A stretch of 10,998 bases of DNA from NCBI GenBank assembly GCA_038849555.1, contig JAWCMT010000042.1, forward strand, positions 1 to 10,998, given 5' to 3'. Below are positions 5,686 to 10,998 of the stretch, in pieces. Within the stretch, counting starts at the first letter, position 1; every line of letters begins with the position of its first letter. The DNA comes from JAOAIV01 sp038849555 (lineage in GTDB: Archaea > Thermoproteota > Bathyarchaeia > Bathyarchaeales > Bathycorpusculaceae). Both the position numbers and the translations under genes were made by a program. The notes beneath the pieces were generated by a model. That model was not told where the DNA came from. It did no database searches and saw nothing but the letters and a program-made list of their open reading frames with translations.

Positions 5686-5835
5686 CTATATTCTTTTGAG
5701 GTAAAGCGGCTCATTGGCTTCTTTTTTACGTTTTTTTCGAGAATTATTTGCGTTGCCGCTGTCTGCCGCGGTAACAGCGTAAACTACGCTATCTTTCTCG
5801 GTGATTACTGTTTTTTCTTTTTTGGCGCGGCTCAT
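5686..5835 (-). CDS. Unrecognised 49-aa lysine-rich small protein
   Basis: Reading from the ATG at 5835 gives MSRAKKEKTVITEKDSVVYA, then VTAADSGNANNSRKKRKK and EANEPLYLKRI, ending in TAG at 5686. It is strongly basic with two Lys/Arg clusters (residues 3-8 and 33-38) and no membrane segment. Support for a real gene: GCGAGGTAATAGAAATG places a GAGGTAAT ribosome binding site at ideal spacing (7 nt between GAGGT and ATG), and a TATA-like CATTTATTAAG at 5878-5888 would start transcription near 5859. I recognise no family; the composition suggests nucleic-acid or ribosome binding, as inference only. A plus-strand open frame over the same DNA (5677-5904) is Phe/Cys-rich and looks like its antisense shadow. 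Confidence 0.55.
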   Translation of the reverse strand: MSRAKKEKTVITEKDSVVYAVTAADSGNANNSRKKRKKEANEPLYLKRI

Positions 5836-5840
5836 TTCTA

Positions 5841-5888
5841 TTACCTCGCGATTTTAAAAGATAACAGTGTGATTAAACTTAATAAATG
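5841..5888 (-). promoter_or_regulatory. TATA element and strong ribosome binding site of the 49-aa gene
   Basis: On the minus strand CATTTATTAAG (5888-5878) is a TATA-like element, and GCGAGGTAA (5849-5841) is a Shine-Dalgarno sequence matching GAGGTGAT at seven of eight positions. The spacing of the TATA box, inferred start site and ATG fits other genes in this window. Confidence 0.5.
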
Positions 5889-5985
5889 TTGTGAAAAACT
5901 CTGAAACTGAACGGAAAATCGCAAAAAACTTGTAAATTAATCTAAAATACTGATAGAAACTTCATATCGGCTGCGTCTCCTTATC

Positions 5986-6003
5986 GGCGGCTTAATAGCC
6001 ACC
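5986..6003 (-). terminator. 7-bp hairpin downstream of dinB
   Basis: On the minus strand GGTGGCT-ATTA-AGCCGCC folds into a 7-bp stem (one U-G wobble) with a 4-nt loop, 51 nt after the dinB stop. On the plus strand the same stem has a C-A mismatch, so the structure favours the dinB transcript. No T run follows at once; the nearest is a T6 run about 55 nt further on (minus-strand AGTTTTTTGC). It may stabilise or end the dinB mRNA. The rest of 5836-6053 holds only the small gene's promoter and a possible 28-codon frame that I do not trust. Confidence 0.35.
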
Positions 6004-6053
6004 TTTTCGCTGCATATGAGCATGTGCACGCGTATTCTTGCGGTCTACCGTAA

Positions 6054-7160
6054 TTATTCTCTAAAGAAGCTTGTGAGACGCTGCTGTTCTACTTCTTCTC
6101 GACTGAAGTGCGCGATTTTTACGCCTACACGGCGGATTTCAAGCTGCGATGTGCTGAGAAGCTTTTCGAAAAGTTCCTGCGCGGTTCGCCTTAGCACGGC
6201 AATGTCGTTTGTTGCTGTTTCCAATGTGCGTGATCGGCTTTTAGCGCTTAAGTCGGTCATAATTGCGATTACGCCGATTTGCCTGAAGCTGACGCGTCTC
6301 TGCGCGGCGTCTCTGTGGATTTCCTCGATTAGCTGATTTGCCTTTTCCATTATACGCGCTATGTCGCGTGTATCCTCCTTCAGCGTGGCAATTCGGCTGA
6401 TGGATTCCGATTCTCCTACTTCCTGCACGGGCTCGTTATCGATGCCGTTTGCTGCGTTGTGGAAGTAGATGCCTAGCTTTCTCCCGAAAATCGCCACGAG
6501 CCTTTGCACATCATAACCTGCAAGGTCGCCAATAGTCCTTATGCCCAGCTCACCCATTTTCGCCGCTGTTTTCCGTCCTACACCTATTAGCTGGTCAACA
6601 GGCAACGGCGACAGGAATCGCTGGACATCTTCTGGCTTGATGATGGTTAAGCCGTCGGGCTTTTGCCGGTCAGCAGCGATTTTGGCAACAAGCTTGTTTG
6701 GGCCTACACCCACAGAGAAGGTTACGCCTACCTTGTTTTTGATTTCGCTTTTCATTTTTTGCACTAAATCTTTGACGGCGTCAAAATCTCCGTTCACCTT
6801 TTGCGTAACATCCAAGTAAGCCTCGTCTATGCCTACCTGCTCGAAGGCGTCCGCGTAGCCTCTAAGCGTTTCCATTATTTTGTTGGAGATTTGCTCATAA
6901 AACGCTGTGTCCACAGGCAGAAAAACGGCGTCAGTGCCCTCCAGCCGCTTCTTCGCCAGATACAACGGAAGCCCAGATTTTACACCGAACTTTCGGGCGA
7001 TGTAGTTGGCTGTGCTTACGGCGCCGCTGTCCTCGGTGCGACCGGAGTAAACGCCCACGACCACCGGCTTATCCTTGAGCGCGGGGTTCCGCAGCTCCTC
7101 GCACTGGGCAAAGAAATAGTCCAAGTCCACCAGCATTACAACGCGGGTTGGCGATGGCAC
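6054..7160 (-). CDS. dinB: DNA polymerase IV, Y-family translesion polymerase (Dpo4/DinB)
   Basis: A 368-residue protein from the GTG at 7160. It copies damaged templates with low fidelity. Palm catalytic residues: Asp12 in VMLVDLDYFFAQCEE (aligned to Dpo4 Asp7), and Asp112-Glu113 in VGIDEAYLDV. Phe17 is at the steric-gate position. SVGVGPNKLVAKIAADRQKPDG (about 152-173) and the helix-hairpin-helix GVGRKTAAKMGELGI (about 194-208) are Y-family markers; the little finger follows. The last residues, QQRLTSFF (359-366), form a PCNA-interacting PIP box. Start choice: GAGGTGA at 7174-7168 lies 7 nt before this GTG and covers the upstream stop codon. An earlier in-frame TTG (7187) has no ribosome binding site and would add nine unrelated residues. 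Confidence 0.95.
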   Translation of the reverse strand: MPSPTRVVMLVDLDYFFAQCEELRNPALKDKPVVVGVYSGRTEDSGAVSTANYIARKFGVKSGLPLYLAKKRLEGTDAVFLPVDTAFYEQISNKIMETLRGYADAFEQVGIDEAYLDVTQKVNGDFDAVKDLVQKMKSEIKNKVGVTFSVGVGPNKLVAKIAADRQKPDGLTIIKPEDVQRFLSPLPVDQLIGVGRKTAAKMGELGIRTIGDLAGYDVQRLVAIFGRKLGIYFHNAANGIDNEPVQEVGESESISRIATLKEDTRDIARIMEKANQLIEEIHRDAAQRRVSFRQIGVIAIMTDLSAKSRSRTLETATNDIAVLRRTAQELFEKLLSTSQLEIRRVGVKIAHFSREEVEQQRLTSFFRE

Positions 7161-7167
7161 AGCGTGT

Positions 7168-8037
7168 TCACCTCTGCTTAACGGCAAGCAGCCATGAGCC
7201 GTCGCATGTCGCCGTGTTCAGCTGCGTTAAGCCTTCTCTGCAGACGCCAAATTTCATGCCGTTTGCTGTGGCTAAGCGGCGGATACTGCTCAAGAGCCTA
7301 AGCCGCAAATCAGCGGGCAGAAGCGTGTAGCCGCCCTTCTTTTCGCCTTGCTCAAAATAAAGTGGCCGAAGTTTCTCTGCAGCGAGGGGCATGGCTGCTG
7401 AGAAGCGCATCCAATTGTCTGGTTTAATCTTGTATGTGGAAGCCGTCACGTGTTTGACGCCTATGCTTGCGAGAGTGACAATCAAGCGTTCAGGCTTGTC
7501 GTTTACGAATGGAATTATTGGGTCTACGCGCACGGATACCGGAATGCCCTTGGCTATTAGCGTTTCAACGGTTTTGAGGCGTTCTGCCGGCGCAGGCGCA
7601 TTCGGCTCAAGCAGCTTGGCCACATCCTCGTCGTCTGTTGTGATGGTCAAGGCGACGGCGGAAGCCGCTTTACCCAAGAGGTCGATGTCGCGTGTGACAA
7701 GCGTGGATTTCGTGATTATCTGGATTCTGCAGTTGCTCTGCGCGAGAATTGCCAAGCACATCCGCGTCAAAAGCGCTTCGGCTTCAATCCGCGGGTAAGG
7801 ATCAGAGCTGTTGGCTATTGAGACTGTTTCGCCCTTGAGCGTGGCGGCTTCCCGCTGCAAACGTCGTAGCAAGTCGCTTTTCGGTCTGCACTCGGAGAAG
7901 CGGGGAATGTAGCTGGAGGCGTAGCAGTAAACGCAGGCGTGGTCGCAGCCTGTGTAAGGGTTAAAGGTCAGTTTAGGCGGGCAAGTGCAAAGGCTACTGC
8001 GCCAAGGGTCAAACCGCGAAATTAACGCCACATCCAC
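7168..8037 (-). CDS. SPL-family radical SAM protein (COG1533-like)
   Basis: A 289-residue protein of the spore-photoproduct-lyase-related radical SAM family (COG1533). The [4Fe-4S] motif CDHACVYC (Cys31, Cys35, Cys38) sits in FNPYTGCDHACVYCYA; further family motifs are SIANSSDPYPRIE (73-85), ITKSTLVTRDIDLL (108-121), ITTDDEDVAKLLEPNAPAP (132-150) and VRVDPIIPFVND. True SplB repairs the UV lesion spore photoproduct in Bacillus. The archaeal and bacterial COG1533 members are mostly uncharacterised, so photoproduct repair is not established here. The start is GTG at 8037 (a second GTG at 8031 is possible). Its TGA overlaps the dinB ribosome binding site, so the two are probably co-translated. 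A DNA-repair role is an inference from family and neighbour. Confidence 0.88.
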   Translation of the reverse strand: MDVALISRFDPWRSSLCTCPPKLTFNPYTGCDHACVYCYASSYIPRFSECRPKSDLLRRLQREAATLKGETVSIANSSDPYPRIEAEALLTRMCLAILAQSNCRIQIITKSTLVTRDIDLLGKAASAVALTITTDDEDVAKLLEPNAPAPAERLKTVETLIAKGIPVSVRVDPIIPFVNDKPERLIVTLASIGVKHVTASTYKIKPDNWMRFSAAMPLAAEKLRPLYFEQGEKKGGYTLLPADLRLRLLSSIRRLATANGMKFGVCREGLTQLNTATCDGSWLLAVKQR

Positions 8038-8114
8038 TCACTACAACTACTGTAAGAGTGAAGGGCAGACAAAAACCATTCGCCAGCAGAAATCAACGCC
8101 GTTTTCATCCAATT

Positions 8115-8131
8115 AACAGTTTTAATCTGTT
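8115..8131. promoter_or_regulatory. Short inverted repeat around a TATA-like core before the SPL-family gene
   Basis: AACAG-TTTTAAT-CTGTT is an inverted repeat with 5-bp arms flanking an AT core that reads ATTAAAA on the minus strand. It lies about 80 nt upstream of the SPL-family GTG, in the 126-bp gap after the preceding radical SAM gene. It could be a promoter with an overlapping operator, giving the SPL-dinB pair its own transcription. The arms are short and the evidence is weak. Confidence 0.25.
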
Positions 8132-8163
8132 TACAAAGGGAACAGCAAAAATCAAGCGATAGT

Positions 8164-8796
8164 CTACCAGAAGCAGGGTATATACTCTCTAATCCGCAGA
8201 GGCACACCTAATACTTCAGCAACTGCCCGGATTTTGTCCATGTCGACTTCAGGCATTCTTACCGCTGAAACTTCCACATCCAACCCAGCTGCTTTCGCTT
8301 TCTTCACAAAGTCCAGCACAGCCGAGAAGCCGCCAGCAAACATGGGTCTGCAGTTCTCCGCATAACTCGCCTCGTCATGTCCATTCAAGCTTACGCTGAC
8401 CTTGCTGACGCCTGCACCGCGCATCTCCTGCGCCACTTCCCTGCCCTTGTTCAACACATAACCGTGCCCATTCGTGTTAACTCGAATCGTGATTGCGCCG
8501 CCGCAGCGCTCGCGTATCCACCGCGCAACCTCCAAAAGAACATCTAACCGTGCAGTTGGCTCGCCGAAACCGCAGAAAACCACCTCTCGCCACCGCCGCA
8601 GCGCCAAAGCAGATTCCAACGCCGCTTTAACTTCGGCTGCTGTCGGCTCCCTTTCCAGCTTCAGATTGAAGCCGCCTACGCCCTGCTTGAAGTTGCGGAA
8701 GCAAAACCAGCAGTTGTTTGAGCACCGGTTCGTGATGTTCAAGTAAAGATTATCATCCAGCCAATAGACGATGCTGGGCTGCTCCCCGCGAACCAC
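8164..8796 (-). CDS. Radical SAM protein, TatD-associated type
   Basis: A 210-residue minimal radical SAM protein. The cluster motif is CSNNCWFC (Cys25, Cys29, Cys32) in LYLNITNRCSNNCWFCFRN; next come GVGGFNLKLEREPTAAEV (39-56), the SAM-binding EVVFCGFGEP (71-80), IRVNTNGHG (104-112) and VSVSLNGHDEASYAENCRP (133-151). This combination, including the LEREPT and CRP blocks, is what I know from the 'TatD family-associated radical SAM' group, often next to a TatD nuclease and of unknown substrate. No tatD gene is visible here. The start is GTG at 8796 with AAGGTGG 7 nt upstream and a CTATATAG TATA box. It may be co-transcribed with the SPL-family gene 126 nt downstream, though that gap is wide. 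Confidence 0.85.
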   Translation of the reverse strand: MVRGEQPSIVYWLDDNLYLNITNRCSNNCWFCFRNFKQGVGGFNLKLEREPTAAEVKAALESALALRRWREVVFCGFGEPTARLDVLLEVARWIRERCGGAITIRVNTNGHGYVLNKGREVAQEMRGAGVSKVSVSLNGHDEASYAENCRPMFAGGFSAVLDFVKKAKAAGLDVEVSAVRMPEVDMDKIRAVAEVLGVPLRIREYIPCFW

Positions 8797-8803
8797 GCTT
8801 TTT

Positions 8804-8850
8804 CCACCTTTAAGACACTATGCTACTAAACGCAGTATTTGACTATATAG
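8804..8850 (-). promoter_or_regulatory. TATA box and ribosome binding site of the radical SAM gene
   Basis: CTATATAG (8843-8850) is a self-complementary TATA element. Read on the minus strand it predicts a start near 8821 and a leader of about 25 nt carrying GGTGG (8808-8804), 7 nt before the GTG at 8796. Being palindromic, it could also fire towards the plus strand. Confidence 0.5.
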
Positions 8851-9011
8851 TTTACATTCGCTACATGGAAAACGTTTTAAACCAAACACGCCGCACTTAT
8901 TTTCTGCTAGAGGGCCAGTGGGAAATGAAGAAAGTACCGCTGTTTGAGCACGAGTTTGCACATTATAGAAAGCGCTCAACAGAATGGCTGGTTAACAAGC
9001 AAACCCGATAA
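8820..9011 (+). CDS. Doubtful 63-codon ORF, possible gene remnant
   Basis: An open frame from ATG 8820 to TAA 9011, divergent from the radical SAM gene. Its C-terminal part (PLFEHEFAHYRKRSTEWLVN) is loosely like the C-terminal end of small membrane methyltransferases (ICMT-type, 'EYxxYxxRVPRFIP'), but the rest of that family is absent. The palindromic TATA box at 8843-8850 lies inside the frame, so if transcribed from it the first usable ATG would be at 8926, giving only 28 residues. There is no good ribosome binding site for ATG 8820. It could be a remnant, a small gene or noise. The following 9012-9099 holds nothing I can recognise beyond a T5 run on the minus strand. Confidence 0.25.
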   Translation: MLLNAVFDYIVYIRYMENVLNQTRRTYFLLEGQWEMKKVPLFEHEFAHYRKRSTEWLVNKQTR

Positions 9012-9099
9012 AGCCAGCGTCTCCCCCAACCCGAAAGAGCCCGAAAAAGAAGCTATCTCGCTCGCTATTTTCAAACTGCAATCACGCTTCATTTAACAT

Positions 9100-9948
9100 C
9101 TATAAGCGAGAATTAACTTGCCCATGCTTCAGCCATCTATAAACAGCGACCGCCATTAAAACTACAATAAGAAGCACTGATATGAGAATCCATGACGGAG
9201 TTGACGCTGTCTCCGAGTCAAGAAGAGAAAATGTAACCACTAAATCGCCTAGAAGCGGCTTAGAATACTCAGAAAAAATGTGCAACCTCAAAATCTTTGC
9301 TTCATTCTCTTGGCTAACTTCATAGGCTATTGGACGCCAGACGCTATCGGTTGCCGTAGTAAACGCCTTCACGTCTGAAACGTTCACCTCGAAGCGTATG
9401 GTAAAGTAAGCGGTGGAATTGGGACTTAAAGGCGACAAGTACTCGCGTATGTTAAGGTCATACAGAAACACGTAAGAGCCGTTTATCACTTGAATAGGAT
9501 GCTCATAATGAATCTTAAGCACAAAATGGTCGGTAACAGGCGCCAATACGCAGCAGATCATGCTCCAATCGCCAAGCGCTGTATGATGAGCGCCATAATC
9601 GTAATGGCTCCACTCAAGCGGCACACCATCCACTTCAACATGGATATTTCTTGTGCCAGGCGGAATAGGATAACACATCGGCAACTCATGCAAAACACAG
9701 TGCGCATAGCTCTCGGAAGCCGCCAACAGAGATATTGGGTACTCGCCATCAATCTTCGCCCACAAAGTCCCGTTGACGCAAACAACAGTGTAATTAATGT
9801 ATTCCTCAGGCATGGCGAAAACCAAGCTGGATAAATCAGGATTCGCCTCTGCCAAGCTAACAAACGCCAACCCAAACAACATCAAGGATAAAGGCATTGA
9901 GATTAAAACTGCCACAAATAACACGTTCTCTCTACAACTCACCAGCAT
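9100..9948 (-). CDS. Predicted surface glycoprotein, signal segment plus C-terminal membrane anchor
   Basis: A 282-residue protein of no family I recognise. Residues about 8-33 are a hydrophobic signal segment (VLFVAVLISMPLSLMLFGLA) followed by AEANPDL, a plausible cleavage zone. The body is a beta-rich ectodomain with five N-X-S/T sequons (Asn52, 59, 156, 177, 189). Residues about 253-270 (ILISVLLIVVLMAVAVY) form a membrane anchor ending in a short basic tail. This is the layout of archaeal membrane-anchored surface proteins. I start at the ATG at 9948; an in-frame TTG at 9975 would add nine residues but has no ribosome binding site and lies close to the predicted transcript start. Four Cys residues between about residues 56 and 133 could form disulfides. 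The substrate or partner is unknown. Confidence 0.7.
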   Translation of the reverse strand: MLVSCRENVLFVAVLISMPLSLMLFGLAFVSLAEANPDLSSLVFAMPEEYINYTVVCVNGTLWAKIDGEYPISLLAASESYAHCVLHELPMCYPIPPGTRNIHVEVDGVPLEWSHYDYGAHHTALGDWSMICCVLAPVTDHFVLKIHYEHPIQVINGSYVFLYDLNIREYLSPLSPNSTAYFTIRFEVNVSDVKAFTTATDSVWRPIAYEVSQENEAKILRLHIFSEYSKPLLGDLVVTFSLLDSETASTPSWILISVLLIVVLMAVAVYRWLKHGQVNSRL

Positions 9949-9988
9949 TTCGCTTCCTAAACCAGCAATAAACAAGGGTAATTTCTGC

Positions 9989-9999
9989 GATTAAAGTAT
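9989..9999 (-). promoter_or_regulatory. Weak TATA-like element before the surface protein gene
   Basis: ATACTTTAATC on the minus strand, centred near 9994, would place a start site near 9969, about 21 nt before the ATG at 9948. AGGAAGC precedes that ATG as a weak ribosome binding site. The match to the archaeal TATA consensus is only moderate. Confidence 0.3.
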
Positions 10000-10040
10000 T
10001 CTGCCAAAACAATTAACAAACTACCTAGCTCAGCGCCATT

Positions 10041-10154
10041 ATATTTGGCGCATATTAGAGATTCATTGCAGAAACCAGTAGAGGGTAGGTTCTCCGCCAA
10101 CGCCGAAGCCTATTAGCCGCCTATTAGCCAATCAATGCAGAAAACAATAGAGGG
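10041..10154. repeat. Imperfect 45-nt direct repeat with 69-nt period
   Basis: Positions 10041-10085 and 10110-10154 align over 45 nt with about 10 differences; the best part is the last 19 nt (TGCAGAAACCAGTAGAGGG versus TGCAGAAAACAATAGAGGG, two differences). In addition GCCTATTAGCC is exactly tandem at 10108-10118 and 10119-10129. The block fills much of the 358-bp non-coding stretch between the surface protein gene and the 23S gene (9949-10306). It is downstream of 23S on the rRNA strand. The function is unknown: it could be a duplicated promoter, a processing element or a small RNA region. Confidence 0.65.
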
Positions 10155-10186
10155 GACTACCAGCTTGAGTACAGCCGAAGAAGACA

Positions 10187-10194
10187 CAAAAAAA
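10187..10194 (-). terminator. Poly-T terminator behind 23S rRNA
   Basis: On the minus strand CGCCTTTTTTTGTG carries a run of seven T at 10194-10188, about 115 nt past the inferred 23S 3' end, with TCTTTTAAG a little before it. This fits archaeal intrinsic termination of the rRNA transcript. No 5S rRNA or tRNA is seen between the 23S end and this run. Confidence 0.45.
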
Positions 10195-10306
10195 GGCGTA
10201 AAACACACAACAGAAACCTATTCCGCCTTAAAAGATGGAAAGAACCGCGACCACGCACAGGCCAAACAACCAACGAGGCTTTCACGCAAATTTCGCGCAG
10301 ACACCA

Positions 10307-10998
<692 letters not shown>

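Noticed and set aside
5677..5904. A 75-codon plus-strand open frame rich in Phe and Cys
   Set aside because: It is the complement of A-rich codons of the 49-aa minus-strand frame, which has the better start context. No ribosome binding site precedes its ATG.
5935..6018. A 28-codon minus-strand frame after dinB (starts MLICSEKVAIKPP)
   Set aside because: Too short to judge, no ribosome binding site at useful spacing, and it overlaps the hairpin.
7134..7136. Internal ATG of dinB as the start
   Set aside because: It would give VDLDYFF immediately after Met-Leu, as in some homologs, but the GAGGTGA site is placed ideally for GTG 7160 and too far away for this ATG.
8022..8207. A 61-codon minus-strand frame between the two radical SAM genes
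   Set aside because: It overlaps the ends of both well-supported genes and has no ribosome binding site or recognisable motif.

Overview
This window comes from an archaeon. The evidence is a complete archaeal/eukaryotic-type translation operon (S19e, PDCD5 family, L39e, L31e, aIF6, L18a/LX, prefoldin alpha, FtsY), archaeal TATA boxes about 25 nt before the inferred transcript starts, Shine-Dalgarno sequences of the GAGGTGAT type, and a DinB polymerase ending in a PCNA-binding peptide. Gene content and operon order fit the Thermoproteota/TACK side, perhaps Bathyarchaeia, but that placement is my inference. Start codons are mixed: three TTG starts in the ribosomal operon and three GTG starts in the repair/radical SAM cluster.

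Region by region: (1) 1-2978, minus strand: rps19e > PDCD5 > rpl39e > rpl31e > aIF6 > rpl18a > pfdA > ftsY (cut by the left edge), tightly packed with gaps of 2-15 nt or overlaps of 4-8 nt, read from one TATA box at about 2972. (2) 2979-3494: a divergent intergenic region with an 8-bp inverted repeat, then a plus-strand DUF861-type cupin. (3) 3495-5141, plus: a multi-pass ArnT/PMT-like (GT-C) glycosyltransferase, meeting tail-to-tail a minus-strand PPC/DUF296 protein (5138-5587). (4) 5588-6053: the DUF296 promoter, an 18-bp near-perfect palindrome, an unrecognised 49-aa lysine-rich small gene with a strong ribosome binding site, and a hairpin after dinB. (5) 6054-8796, minus: a TatD-associated-type radical SAM protein, an SPL-family radical SAM protein and a DinB-family translesion polymerase. 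The last two are translationally coupled: the dinB ribosome binding site spans the stop codon of the gene before it. (6) 8820-9948: a doubtful small plus-strand ORF and a predicted cell-surface protein with a signal segment, five N-glycosylation sequons and a C-terminal membrane anchor. (7) 9949-10998: rRNA trailer DNA with a 45-nt direct repeat and a poly-T terminator, then the 3' third of domain V plus domain VI of 23S rRNA on the minus strand, cut by the right edge.

Functionally the window is mostly core archaeal machinery: ribosome subunits, subunit anti-association (aIF6), cotranslational chaperone (prefoldin) and membrane targeting (FtsY). Beside it sit a probable DNA-damage pair (SPL-like radical SAM plus DinB) and surface glycan/glycoprotein genes. 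I found no mobile element, CRISPR array, tRNA or obvious new defence system. The most noteworthy items are the acidic extension on L31e, the unannotated 49-aa gene with its neighbouring palindrome, the coupled SPL-like/DinB pair, and the duplicated 45-nt element behind the 23S gene.
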